A stretch of 21,009 nt of DNA from Betaproteobacteria bacterium UBA5582 (GCA_002425245.1 DILW01000081.1:1-21009), one strand, 5' to 3'. Positions 1 to 7,218 are shown, counted from the first letter of the stretch. Numbers and translations are program-made. The notes: generated by a model not told the origin, from the sequence alone.

Positions 1-270
1 CATCTTGTTGAAGCCGACGACGCGCTCTGCCGGGCGCTGCGCCAGGTCGCGCGCGACCCAGGCGGAGAATTTTTCGTAGCGGCGAGCGTTGGTCAGCGCC
101 CGCACCGGGACCGTGACCACTTCGAAGCCGGCCGGCACTTCACCCTGCCAGGACAGCGTGTAGACCCGGATGGCGTGTCCGCGCGCCTGGCAGGCCAGGG
201 CGATGCGCAGGAAATCGCGCTGTAGGCCGCCGAAGGGGAAGTATTTGTAGAGGCAGAAAGCCAGTTGCAT
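1..270 (-). CDS. waaG: LPS core glucosyltransferase WaaG-like, partial (N-terminal 90 residues)
   Basis: The reverse strand from 270 is open to the window edge and begins MQLAFCLYKYFPFGGLQRD, which closely matches the start of lipopolysaccharide glucosyltransferase I (WaaG/RfaG, GT4 family). This enzyme adds the first glucose to the LPS inner-core heptose at the cytoplasmic face of the inner membrane. The N-terminal Rossmann segment with the Gly-Gly loop, a later VYTLSW stretch and the RVVGFNKM stretch at the edge are all typical of the family. The gene continues beyond base 1, so the C-terminal nucleotide-sugar site is not visible. It is transcribed in the same direction as the gene ending at 341, across a 70-bp gap containing a GC-rich hairpin, so it probably has its own promoter or depends on read-through. 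Confidence 0.88.
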   Translation of the reverse strand, partial: MQLAFCLYKYFPFGGLQRDFLRIALACQARGHAIRVYTLSWQGEVPAGFEVVTVPVRALTNARRYEKFSAWVARDLAQRPAERVVGFNKM

Positions 271-319
271 GGGCAGGGTCGCCACATAAGTCAGGCGGCG
301 GATTTTACTGGCAAACGCG

Positions 320-339
320 CGCCCGGGTCACGCCGGGCG
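320..339 (-). terminator. GC-rich hairpin after the cNMP/FliG-like gene
   Basis: CGCCCGG (320-326) and CCGGGCG (333-339) form a perfect 7-bp stem with a 6-nt loop, one base past the stop codon of the minus-strand gene. The T-tract in the minus direction is weak (CGCGTTT), so termination may be partial and some transcripts may continue into waaG. Confidence 0.45.
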
Positions 340-340
340 G

Positions 341-1531
341 TCAACGCCGGCGGGCCAGCATCTTCTCCTGCACCGCCTTGATGATACCCTCGCCGATCAG
401 CCGGACCTCGACTTCATCGACCCGGTCGAAACTTTCGCTCTCGATGTCGCTGCGCTTGGAGCGCGGCAGGTTACCGAGGATGCGCTCGCGCACGGGAGCG
501 TCCTCGATCGTGTGGAGGAGCTTGCCGAGATCGTAGATATCGATGCGCGACAACACTTCCTGGATCGAATTGTTGTCGGCAAATTCGATGTCGGTGATGT
601 CGGTGAACTCCTCGGGCGACTTGATCCGGCGGTCCTGGAAGAATTTCTTGCCTTTTTCGTCGAGCAGGCGGACCACTTCCGACTTGCGGAAGGTGAAGAT
701 GTCCTCGGTCAGCTCGTTGCGCGCCAGCTTCTGCAGCACGCGGTTACGGTCGAGATCGACCATCGCCGCGAAATCGTCCACGCCGATGTACTCGTATTCC
801 AGCTTGCCGTCGTCGGGATCGGCTTCGCCCGCCTTGCGCGCCCGGGCAACGATGTCGCCGGGGGAAAAGACGACGCATTTGCTGCCGTCGCGATCGTCCT
901 CGAACTGGATCAGGTGCAGGGTCAGCAGTTTGCCCAGGATGTGCCGGATATGCACGTCCGAATGCCCGAACAACTGCCGCGCCTGGGTGAACACACTGGC
1001 CAGCGGCGGCCGGGCGATCACCTGCGTCGGCGCAGCGCGCGGGTCGGCCTTGCGCGCCGGCATCTGGGCGCTGCCGATCAGGCTCAGCAACTGCGCATAG
1101 GTGATGATTTCCGGCTGGAAATTGACCCGCGAAGCAATCACTTCGCTCGCCCGCGAAGCCCGCATGGCCAGCGTCAGCAGGATACCGCGCAGGAGTTTCG
1201 GCGTCTGCTGCATGACCGACTCCAGCCCTTCGGCGTCGATCAGGTAGAACTCGCAATAGGTTTTTGCCACGGCATTGTCGGTCCGCTGCCCGCTGAGCAA
1301 CTGCGCGGTGGCGCCAAACACGTGGCCACGCGACAGGGTTTCGACGACCACCCGCTTTTCCTCGCGCACCATGTAAAGATCGACCTCGCCTTCCTTGATC
1401 ACGTACAGGTGACTGCTCGGCATACCCTCGGTGTAAAGCACATCGCCCGCATAGGCCCGGAGTTGGGTGGCAGGGAGGTTGGCATCGATGGGTAGATCTG
1501 CAGGCTGAATCGGTGAGGCGTGGGTGCGCAT
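341..1531 (-). CDS. Cyclic-nucleotide-binding domain protein with FliG-like C-terminal domain
   Basis: A 396-residue protein. Residues about 15-130 are a Crp-type cNMP-binding beta-barrel (YVIKEGEVDLYMV, then a phosphate-binding-cassette-like FGATAQLLSGQRTDNAVA). The Glu that usually contacts the ribose is replaced, so cNMP binding is uncertain. A middle region (about 150-235) has winged-helix-like character. The last 75 residues (about 322-396: SIQEVLSRIDIYDLGKLL, then VRERILGNLPR) resemble the C-terminal domain of the flagellar switch protein FliG. I chose the ATG at 1531 because GGAG lies 6 nt upstream; a TTG at 1558 in the same frame lacks a Shine-Dalgarno sequence. The domain order suggests a signal-responsive regulator or switch-associated protein, but the function is inferred. 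It could also be annotated as a Crp/Fnr-family protein. Confidence 0.8.
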   Translation of the reverse strand: MRTHASPIQPADLPIDANLPATQLRAYAGDVLYTEGMPSSHLYVIKEGEVDLYMVREEKRVVVETLSRGHVFGATAQLLSGQRTDNAVAKTYCEFYLIDAEGLESVMQQTPKLLRGILLTLAMRASRASEVIASRVNFQPEIITYAQLLSLIGSAQMPARKADPRAAPTQVIARPPLASVFTQARQLFGHSDVHIRHILGKLLTLHLIQFEDDRDGSKCVVFSPGDIVARARKAGEADPDDGKLEYEYIGVDDFAAMVDLDRNRVLQKLARNELTEDIFTFRKSEVVRLLDEKGKKFFQDRRIKSPEEFTDITDIEFADNNSIQEVLSRIDIYDLGKLLHTIEDAPVRERILGNLPRSKRSDIESESFDRVDEVEVRLIGEGIIKAVQEKMLARRR

Positions 1532-1569
1532 GAACAACTCCGGGACGACATCAGACAATTAGGTGTCGA

Positions 1570-1599
1570 ATCCTATCATTTTTGATAAATTTTCGGCAA
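1570..1599 (-). promoter_or_regulatory. Candidate sigma70 promoter of the cNMP/FliG-like gene
   Basis: On the minus strand TTGCCG (1599-1594) and TAGGAT (1575-1570) are separated by 18 nt in an AT-rich patch that contrasts with the GC-rich surroundings. Transcription would start near 1563, about 30 nt before the chosen ATG. The -10 box matches the consensus only partly. Confidence 0.3.
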
Positions 1600-1657
1600 T
1601 AAATTATGCATGATGCCATCCCGTATTCCGTCATAAGCAGGTGCAAGCACGACCTTT

Positions 1658-2095
1658 TTACAGCAGCGAAAGGGCGGGCGGCGCCTGAGACAGAGTGGTG
1701 CTCCCCAGGCGCGTCCTGAAATCCTTGCTCCAGGACCTCAGATAGGGACGCAAGGCCTTTGACAGCGCCATCCCGCTCAGGCGCAGATCAAAGACCATAT
1801 CGGCACCGCTGTCGAGCAGTCGCGTCGCCACCTCGCCCGCCGCCGGGCTGATTCTCGTACCTGCGAGCAGGGCGCAATCCGGCAGCCGCTGGCGAAGTTC
1901 TGCCAGAGCTTCCGGCAACGCGCCCGAGTTCACCGAGCCGATGATGATCATGCGGAATTCGCACAGGCGCAGACTGCCGCGCATCTCCTCCAGGCTGGCA
2001 GCTTCGAACAAACGGTAATCATCGACATGGGCCGCCAACGCGTCCGAAATCACTCCCCTGCGCGCCGTCTCGGCGTCCACCACCAGCACGTTCAT
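1658..2095 (-). CDS. Degenerate response-regulator receiver-like protein
   Basis: A 145-residue protein starting MNVLVVDAE and predicted to have the alternating beta/alpha pattern of a CheY-like receiver. The first strand ends in an acidic pair, but the strand that should carry the phospho-acceptor Asp reads MIIIGS. The switch position keeps a Thr (LLAGT) and the conserved Lys near the C-terminus is not evident. It is probably a pseudo-receiver that works by protein contact rather than phosphorylation. The start has a GGAGG-type site 5 nt upstream. It is read divergently from the diguanylate cyclase gene across 236 bp, so a functional link with c-di-GMP signalling is possible but only inferred from position. 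Confidence 0.65.
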   Translation of the reverse strand: MNVLVVDAETARRGVISDALAAHVDDYRLFEAASLEEMRGSLRLCEFRMIIIGSVNSGALPEALAELRQRLPDCALLAGTRISPAAGEVATRLLDSGADMVFDLRLSGMALSKALRPYLRSWSKDFRTRLGSTTLSQAPPALSLL

Positions 2096-2331
2096 TCCGC
2101 CCTCCCCGGCTCAAGACCCCAGCGCCGATCCGCGAACACGAAACACCGGGTGACATCGATACTTTATGTCCGCCCCGGCGCCACCGACTACTCGCGGAAT
2201 TCCCGGGATGCATAGGTAGTTTTGCGGATACGAACCGGTACTCATCCCCATGGCGCACCAGCGAGCAAGCGCTCATCATCCTCATCAAGGGAGGATGCGC
2301 AAACCATCCGCTGCATAACAACAGGAATGTC

Positions 2332-3687
2332 ATGAACATGCCCATCGTAGACAAAGCGAAACCGACCGGGCAAACGGCCGGCAAGCGAGGATTCCAGCAT
2401 CTGGTCGACGACCATGCGCGGCTCGCGCTCGCCCAACAGGTCTGCGGCGTAGGCAGTTGGGAAATGCGGGCGGACAATGGCGACATCGCCCTGTCCCCGC
2501 AGGCGCAGGAAATCCTCGGGGAAGAGCTGGGCCGACCCTGCCTGAACAACCTGCTGGCCCTGGTCGCCGAGAACGATCGCCTGCGGCTGCTCAAGTCCTA
2601 CAGCGACGCCCTCGAATCGGCCGGGATCATCGAGATCGAACACAGTCTGACGCCTCGCAACGGTCAGCGGCGCCAGCTCCGCCAGCGCATGCGACGGGCA
2701 CCGGTAAGCGCCGACGGCAAACCACGCCTGCTCGGAACACTGCAGGACGTCACCGACTACAAAGCCAGCAGCCAGGCCCTGCGCGACAGCGAGCGGACCT
2801 TCCGCCTGCTGATGGCCCACGCCCCGCACGGCATTGCCCTGCTCGATGGCGACGGCAACTTCATCGAGGTCAATGGCGCCCTCTGCGAACTGCTCGGCTA
2901 CCCGCCCGAGGCACTGAAAGGCCGCAATTTCCGCGACTTCACCCACGCCGACGACCTGCCGGCCGCCGACAACCTGCTGGCCCAGATCAGCAACAGCGAA
3001 AGCACCCACTTGCGCTACGAAAAGCGCTATCAGCACCGGGACGGCTCGACCATCTGGGTCGAAGTCAATCTCAGCGCGCAACACGACGACAACGGCAACA
3101 CCAGCCTGCTGGTCGCCCACATTCAGGACCTGACTGCACGCAAGAACGAAGAGACGGAAATCCGCCGCCAGGTATTCACCGACCCGCTGACCGGGCTGCC
3201 CAACCGGCGGATGTTCATGGATCGACTCGAACTCACCTGGAACCAGGCGCAGCGGCATGATCGCAGTTTCGCCATCATCTACCTCGACCTTGACGATTTC
3301 AAACCGATCAACGACCGCCTCGGCCACGCCGCCGGCGACGCACTGCTGATCGAGGTCGCCCGCCGCCTGATCGACTGCACCCGGGCCAGCGACACCGTAG
3401 CCCGCATCGGCGGCGACGAGTTCGTCGTCCTCCTGGCCGAAATCAGCGAACGCAGCGCCCCGGGCAGAATCGCCGAAAAAATCCTGCACAAACTCTCGGA
3501 ACCGGTAGACGCCAACGGCCACCCCCTCTCGGTCCGCGCCAGCCTGGGCGTGGTCAGCCACGCCAGCGACCGCTTCGGCAGCCCGATCGCCATGCTCAAC
3601 GCCGCCGACAGCGCCATGTACTCCGCCAAACGCACCGGCGGCGGCCGCTACCAGCACTGCCACCACAGCGCCCTGCCGCAGGCCTGA
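2332..3687 (+). CDS. PAS-PAS-GGDEF diguanylate cyclase
   Basis: A 451-residue soluble protein with no signal peptide or membrane segment. A first, divergent PAS domain spans about residues 30-145 and ends in a typical PAC segment (LLGTLQDVTDYK). A second PAS/PAC spans about 155-268 (FIEVNGALCELLGYPPEAL, then HIQDLTARK). A GGDEF domain spans about 275-445. The active-site GGDEF is intact at 360-364 and an RxxD inhibitory site (RASD, 351-354) sits five residues before it. It should therefore convert two GTP to c-di-GMP with product feedback. No EAL domain follows. The ATG at 2332 has AGGA upstream at suitable spacing; an ATG two codons later is also possible. A strong terminator follows the stop. 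Confidence 0.9.
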   Translation: MNMPIVDKAKPTGQTAGKRGFQHLVDDHARLALAQQVCGVGSWEMRADNGDIALSPQAQEILGEELGRPCLNNLLALVAENDRLRLLKSYSDALESAGIIEIEHSLTPRNGQRRQLRQRMRRAPVSADGKPRLLGTLQDVTDYKASSQALRDSERTFRLLMAHAPHGIALLDGDGNFIEVNGALCELLGYPPEALKGRNFRDFTHADDLPAADNLLAQISNSESTHLRYEKRYQHRDGSTIWVEVNLSAQHDDNGNTSLLVAHIQDLTARKNEETEIRRQVFTDPLTGLPNRRMFMDRLELTWNQAQRHDRSFAIIYLDLDDFKPINDRLGHAAGDALLIEVARRLIDCTRASDTVARIGGDEFVVLLAEISERSAPGRIAEKILHKLSEPVDANGHPLSVRASLGVVSHASDRFGSPIAMLNAADSAMYSAKRTGGGRYQHCHHSALPQA

Positions 3688-3702
3688 AACGGGACTCGGG
3701 CA

Positions 3703-3737
3703 GCAAAAACCCCAGTCGTTAAGGACTGGGGTTTTGC
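3703..3737. terminator. Bidirectional intrinsic terminator, module A
   Basis: AAAACCCCAGTC (3706-3717) and GACTGGGGTTTT (3724-3735) form a perfect 12-bp stem with a 6-nt loop, A-tract on one side and T-tract on the other. It ends the diguanylate cyclase transcript. Read on the minus strand it has the same position relative to the CCA end of a tRNA-Met remnant (3747-3758) as the second copy at 5147. Confidence 0.85.
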
Positions 3738-3758
3738 TTGATTCTTTGGTGGTGATGG
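3703..3758. repeat. Module A: terminator plus last 12 nt of tRNA-Met (partner of 5144-5199)
   Basis: This 56-bp segment matches 5144-5199 at 50 of 56 positions without gaps. Its right end, TGGTGGTGATGG, is the reverse complement of the tRNA-Met acceptor end with encoded CCA. After base 3758 similarity to the tRNA stops. The two copies flank the LRR-kinase gene, as left behind by an integration event in the tRNA 3' end. Confidence 0.8.
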
Positions 3759-3792
3759 TGAAAATACACCTCCCTTGAAATCTGACTTCAAT

Positions 3793-5163
3793 ATGCCCCC
3801 CGCCTCACCTACGCTTGATCAACTTCGCGCCGGAGAACTGTCAGGAATCCGGCGATTGAGGCTAGCCTGCGGCCTGACCGAATTTCCGACGGAAATCTTC
3901 TCGCTGGCGGACACGCTGGAAATCCTGGACTTGTCCGGCAACCAGTTGTCGTCGCTACCCGATGACCTGCCAAGCTTGCACAAGCTCCGCATCCTGTTCT
4001 GTTCCGACAACCGGTTCACCGAACTGCCCAAGGTGCTGGGGGCCTGCCCCCAACTGAGCATGGTCGGTTTCAAGGCAAACCAGATCCAGACGGTGCCGGC
4101 AGAGTCACTGCCGGCACAACTCCGCTGGCTGATTTTGACCGACAACCAGATCGAGGTTTTGCCGCCCGAACTGGGGCAATGTCGCCAGCTACAAAAATTG
4201 ATGCTGGCCGGCAACAGGCTGCGCTCATTGCCTGACAGCCTCGCCAACTGCACCCGACTGGAATTGCTGCGCATTGCCGCCAATCGGCTGGCCGGACTGC
4301 CCTCCTGGCTCTTGAACCTGCCGCGCCTGTCCTGGCTTGCCTATGCCGGCAATCCGTTCACCCACGCGCTGGAAGCACGGGCGTTGAACGACACCCCGGT
4401 CGATGTTGTGGAATGGCGCCAGTTGACACTGCGCAGCAAGTTGGGCGAAGGGGCATCGGGCGTCATTCATCATGCCGATCACCACTTGGCTGATGCCGAC
4501 TCCCGGCAAGTTGCCGTGAAATTGTTCAAGGGTGCAGTTACCAGCGACGGTTTGCCCGACTGTGAAATGGCAGCGTGCATCAGCGCAGGCAATCACCCCA
4601 ATCTGATCCCGTTGCTCGGCAAGGTGACCGAGCATCCGGATGCTACGCACGGCTTGGTGATGGCACTGATTGATCGCCAGTTTGCCAATCTGGCCGGGCC
4701 ACCCAGCCTGGATAGCTGTACTCGTGACGTCTATGCGCCCGAAACGACCTTTACGCCAGAAGCGGCATTGAGCATGGCGCGCGGGATCGCGTCAGCGGCT
4801 CGCCATCTTCACGCGCGCGGCATCATGCACGGCGACCTCTACGCACACAATATCCTGCATTGTGGTCAAGGCCGTGCCGTGATTGGTGATTTTGGTGCAG
4901 CCTCTTTCTACCCGCGCGAGGACTCCAGCTACGCCGCCTTGGAGCGACTGGAAGTGAGGGCATTTGGATGCTTGCTGGAAGAATTGGCCGAGCGTATCGA
5001 ACAAGACCTGTTGCCAAGCTCACTCCAAACACCGCTGACCGAGCTGATCGCTGCTTGCTTGTGCGACACGCCGGCAAGACGACCGCTGTTTGCTGAAATT
5101 GAACAGAGGTTAGCTGAATTTCGCGGAATTTCCGGGCCAGAAAGCAAAAACCCCAACCGGTGA
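3793..5163 (+). CDS. Leucine-rich repeat/protein kinase fusion
   Basis: A 456-residue protein. Residues about 20-195 contain roughly seven leucine-rich repeats (LDLSGNQLSSLPDDL, LILTDNQIEVLPPEL, LMLAGNRLRSLPDSL). Residues about 210-445 form a Hanks-type kinase: glycine loop LGEGASG (about 217-223), VAVK with Lys243, catalytic loop HGDLYAHN (His346, Asp348, Asn353) and DFG at 366-368. The catalytic residues are present, so kinase activity is expected, with the LRR part probably binding a partner. No membrane segment is visible. The ATG at 3793 was chosen although no clear Shine-Dalgarno exists; a TTG at 3775 is the only other start after the in-frame stop. The last residues and the stop lie in the terminator repeat at 5147-5176. 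It is a lone gene between repeats, so probably acquired. Confidence 0.82.
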   Translation: MPPASPTLDQLRAGELSGIRRLRLACGLTEFPTEIFSLADTLEILDLSGNQLSSLPDDLPSLHKLRILFCSDNRFTELPKVLGACPQLSMVGFKANQIQTVPAESLPAQLRWLILTDNQIEVLPPELGQCRQLQKLMLAGNRLRSLPDSLANCTRLELLRIAANRLAGLPSWLLNLPRLSWLAYAGNPFTHALEARALNDTPVDVVEWRQLTLRSKLGEGASGVIHHADHHLADADSRQVAVKLFKGAVTSDGLPDCEMAACISAGNHPNLIPLLGKVTEHPDATHGLVMALIDRQFANLAGPPSLDSCTRDVYAPETTFTPEAALSMARGIASAARHLHARGIMHGDLYAHNILHCGQGRAVIGDFGAASFYPREDSSYAALERLEVRAFGCLLEELAERIEQDLLPSSLQTPLTELIAACLCDTPARRPLFAEIEQRLAEFRGISGPESKNPNR

Positions 5164-5199
5164 GGGCTGGGGTTTTGCTTGAATCTTTGGTGGTGATGG
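5144..5199. repeat. Module B: terminator plus tRNA-Met 3' end (partner of 3703-3758)
   Basis: Second copy of the 56-bp module. Unlike module A, the tRNA similarity continues here to 5236 and forms the left end of the integrative element. Confidence 0.8.
5147..5176. terminator. Bidirectional intrinsic terminator, module B
   Basis: AAAACCCCAACC (5147-5158) pairs with GGCTGGGGTTTT (5165-5176) with one mismatch. In the minus direction it lies 11 nt past the CCA of the tRNA-Met 3' part at 5187-5236 and reads into TTTTTGCTTT, so it is probably the original terminator of the tRNA. In the plus direction it ends the kinase transcript; the kinase stop codon falls in its loop. Confidence 0.8.
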
Positions 5200-5236
5200 G
5201 CAGAATCGAACTGCCGACCTATGGGTTATGAATCCA
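5187..5236. repeat. Left attachment site: 50-bp direct repeat of tRNA-Met 3' part
   Basis: Bases 5187-5236 are identical to 16930-16979. The repeat covers the 3' part of tRNA-Met from the anticodon region (…GGGTTATGAATCCA on the plus strand) through the T arm, acceptor stem and CCA. Identity stops at 5237. The 5' half of the tRNA is absent here, so this is a displaced remnant, not a tRNA gene. The P4-type integrase gene begins 158 bp further on. Confidence 0.92.
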
Positions 5237-5315
5237 GGGAAAATGCCATTTTTCGGCGTTGATCGAAATTGCCGGGTTACTCAAAAAAGATCATAAGCCA
5301 CTGAAAAACCAAAAC

Positions 5316-5328
5316 TTAATCAAATTTG
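5316..5328 (+). promoter_or_regulatory. Shared 13-bp operator-like word, copy 1 (integrase)
   Basis: TTAATCAAATTTG ends 66 bp before the integrase ATG. The identical word occurs at 6918-6930 and 11452-11464, each time 59-66 bp before the first gene of a unit. It contains the palindrome CAAATTTG. Binding of a common regulator is inferred. Confidence 0.6.
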
Positions 5329-5332
5329 GACA

Positions 5333-5362
5333 TTGATTTAAATTGGCCCGCGTTGGTATCAT
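5333..5362 (+). promoter_or_regulatory. Candidate integrase promoter
   Basis: TTGATT (5333-5338), an 18-nt spacer and TATCAT (5357-5362) give a plausible sigma70 promoter. Transcription would begin near 5369, inside the GCGTACAC repeats, so a protein bound there could block initiation. Confidence 0.45.
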
Positions 5363-5364
5363 TC

Positions 5365-5395
5365 GCGTACACAAAGCGTACACGGAGGCGTACAT
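5365..5395 (+). repeat. Left GCGTACAC triplet (putative integrase arm sites)
   Basis: GCGTACAC at 5365 and 5376 and GCGTACAT at 5388 are direct repeats spaced 11 and 12 bp. A matching triplet with the same spacing and orientation lies near the right end (16856, 16867, 16879). The third repeat overlaps the integrase start codon, and the ribosome-binding GGAG (5384-5387) lies between the second and third. Confidence 0.7.
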
Positions 5396-6794
5396 GGCAC
5401 GGGTGAAGCTGACGAAGAACAAGGTCGACGAGTTCCAATGCCCTGAAGGCAAGGCTCAAGTTTTCCTGCGTGACACTGGCGCCCCTGGGCTCGCTGTCCG
5501 TGCAACAAAAGGGGCAAAGGCCTACGTTTTCCAGTCGAAAATCTCAGGGAGCGACCTGCGAATAACCATCGGTGACGTCAAGGTTTGGAACCTCGATGCT
5601 GCACAGGCTGAAGCTCGCCGCCTGCAAACGCTGATTGACCAAGGCGTTGATCCCAGGCAAGAGAAGGCCGAACGTCTCGCTGTTGCCGAGAAAAAGCGCG
5701 AGGCTGCCCGGCTGGAGGAAGCCCCTGCTCTTGAAGCATGGGACAAGTACGTCGAAGCAAGGCGCGGCAAATGGAGCAAGGCGCACTTAGCGGATCATCT
5801 CAATGTCAGCAAAGCCGGTGGCGAATTGCGCACAAGGGGGCGGCGGCCAGGTGAGAGCGACAAGACCCAGCCTGGAGCCCTTCGAGCGCTGCTGCTGCTT
5901 CCCCTGGACCAGATAGACGCAAACCGGGTGCGCGCATGGCTGGCAGAGGAATCATCCAAGAGACCGACGCATGCCCGCTTGGCGTTTGGCCTGTTGAGGG
6001 CCTTTCTGAACTGGTGCGGTGACCAAGAGCAATACAAGGCCTATGCCAATACGGACGCCTGCGCTCCCCGAATTGCAAAGGATGAACTGCCCAAGAAGAA
6101 GGCCAAAGACGATTGTCTTTTGCGGGAGCAGCTTGCAGTCTGGTTCCAGCACGTCAAAAAACTGTCGCCCGTGCAGAGCGCCTACTTGCAATGCGTTCTG
6201 TTGCTCGGGCCGCGTCGCAACGAGCTGACCGCCCTACGGTGGGAGGACATCGATTTTCGGTGGAATAGTTTGGACATCCGCGACAAGGCGGAAAGCAAGG
6301 GCGGCGAAGACGGTAGGCGAACAATTCCGCTGACTCCGTTTGTCCGCAGCCTCCTTCTCAATCTCAAGCGGATCAATGAAACGCCGCCCCCCAAGCACCG
6401 GATTCTCAACGGCCGAAAGATTGAGAACGATCTGACGGCCTGGAAACCGTCGCCATGGGTATTCTTCAGTCGGACTTCCGAGTCCGGGCACATTGAGGAG
6501 CCGCGCATGGCGCATGATCGAGCGGTGAAGGCTGCAGGACTCCCTCACCTATCAGTCCACGGCCTGCGCCGCAGCTTTGGGAGCCTTGCCGAGTGGTGCG
6601 AATGCCCGGTTGGTGTGGTTGCACAGATCCAAGGTCACAAGCCGAGCGCAACTGCTGAAAAGCATTACCGGGTTAGGCCCCTGGACCTGCTGCGAATGTG
6701 GCACGAGCGCATTGAGAATTGGATTTTGATCGAGGCCGGCATCAAGCCGCGACCTGCGCCGGAGATTGAGCAACCGGCGCTAGCGGTTGCTTGA
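5394..6794 (+). CDS. int: P4-type tyrosine integrase
   Basis: A 466-residue site-specific recombinase. The N-terminal region (about 1-85) is a DUF4102-type arm-binding domain (GAPGLAVRATKGAKAYVFQ, ITIGDVKVWNLDAAQAEAR), followed by a SAM-like core-binding domain and a catalytic domain from about 250. Catalytic residues visible are Arg274 in PRRNELTAL, His389 and Arg392 in HGLRR, His415 in GHKPS and nucleophile Tyr425 in KHYRVR. It should integrate and excise this element at tRNA-Met by a covalent 3'-phosphotyrosyl mechanism. The ATG at 5394 is preferred: GGAG lies 6 nt upstream, whereas a TTG at 5343 would place the coding start before the candidate promoter boxes. All key residues are intact, so the element may still be mobile. 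Confidence 0.93.
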   Translation: MARVKLTKNKVDEFQCPEGKAQVFLRDTGAPGLAVRATKGAKAYVFQSKISGSDLRITIGDVKVWNLDAAQAEARRLQTLIDQGVDPRQEKAERLAVAEKKREAARLEEAPALEAWDKYVEARRGKWSKAHLADHLNVSKAGGELRTRGRRPGESDKTQPGALRALLLLPLDQIDANRVRAWLAEESSKRPTHARLAFGLLRAFLNWCGDQEQYKAYANTDACAPRIAKDELPKKKAKDDCLLREQLAVWFQHVKKLSPVQSAYLQCVLLLGPRRNELTALRWEDIDFRWNSLDIRDKAESKGGEDGRRTIPLTPFVRSLLLNLKRINETPPPKHRILNGRKIENDLTAWKPSPWVFFSRTSESGHIEEPRMAHDRAVKAAGLPHLSVHGLRRSFGSLAEWCECPVGVVAQIQGHKPSATAEKHYRVRPLDLLRMWHERIENWILIEAGIKPRPAPEIEQPALAVA

Positions 6795-6813
6795 TCGAAT
6801 TTGAATATATTCC

Positions 6814-6832
6814 GGGAGACTCTAAGTCTCCC
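6814..6832 (+). terminator. Hairpin downstream of integrase
   Basis: GGGAGAC (6814-6820) and GTCTCCC (6826-6832) form a perfect 7-bp stem with loop TCTAA, 19 bp after the integrase stop. AT-rich flanks (AATATATTCCG before, CGGAAAATATT at about 6842-6852) can extend it as an outer imperfect stem. The following AATTCTTT is only a moderate T-tract. Confidence 0.5.
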
Positions 6833-6917
6833 AATTCTTTGCGGAAAATATTCTATGTCTCGCATTTGATTAGCATATTGAGAAAACCCCTTATTTCTCA
6901 ACAAAAACAACGTTTGG

Positions 6918-6930
6918 TTAATCAAATTTG
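6918..6930 (+). promoter_or_regulatory. Shared 13-bp operator-like word, copy 2 (primase operon)
   Basis: TTAATCAAATTTG ends 63 bp before the first ATG of the HTH/primase operon, in an AT-rich leader. About 45 bp upstream, on the opposite strand near 6863-6873, is a partial copy (TAATCAAAT), so the pair could be a divergent operator. A matching promoter could not be placed with confidence. Confidence 0.6.
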
Positions 6931-6993
6931 CTGTATTTTCAATGGCTTGCATTGACGCTACCATGCGCTCGTCGTTAAACACGGAGCAATTCA

Positions 6994-7218
6994 ATGCAAC
7001 ATCAAAAACGAGCAAATCAGGCGCCGCAGGATCTTTCTCGCCGCGATCTGAGCACCGACGAGCTCGCTGCTCTTCTGCATGTGCAGGCCCAGACGGTTCG
7101 GGCTAGCCTCTGCCGAAAGGGGCACTACTGCGGCATTCGCCCCCGGAAACTTCCGAACCGGCTTCTGGTGTGGCCGCGTGATGCGGTCGAAAGGCTGCTG
7201 GAAGGAGAGGCAGCATGA
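6994..7218 (+). CDS. Small helix-turn-helix protein (excisionase/AlpA-like position)
   Basis: A 74-residue basic protein. Residues about 19-68 (LSTDELAALLHVQAQTVRASL, then a basic wing region and LLVWPRDAVERLL) look like a MerR/AlpA-type winged helix with a recognition helix. Proteins of this size and position often act as excisionases or early transcription activators in P4-like elements. It could act at the integrase, the operon itself, or both. The start has GGAG 7 nt upstream. Its stop overlaps the next start by 4 bp, so it heads a translationally coupled operon with the primase-helicase. The exact role is inferred. Confidence 0.72.
   Translation: MQHQKRANQAPQDLSRRDLSTDELAALLHVQAQTVRASLCRKGHYCGIRPRKLPNRLLVWPRDAVERLLEGEAA

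Noticed and set aside
512..1495. A 327-codon plus-strand open frame opposite the cNMP/FliG-like gene
   Set aside because: It is antisense to a gene with recognisable domains and has low-complexity Gln/His/Arg-rich composition typical of shadow frames in GC-rich DNA.
2242..3666. A 474-codon minus-strand open frame opposite the diguanylate cyclase
   Set aside because: Val/Ala/Gly/Gln-rich shadow of the PAS-PAS-GGDEF gene, no domain recognisable.
5187..5236. A second tRNA gene at the left boundary
   Set aside because: Only the 3' part is present; the D arm and 5' acceptor strand are missing.
5343..5393. TTG start for the integrase 17 codons upstream
   Set aside because: No Shine-Dalgarno, and this segment holds the repeat triplet and promoter-like boxes; the ATG at 5394 has GGAG at ideal distance.
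6952..6980. Promoter TTGACG, 17 nt, TTAAAC before the HTH gene
   Set aside because: Transcription would start at or after the ribosome-binding GGAG (6983-6986), leaving no usable leader.
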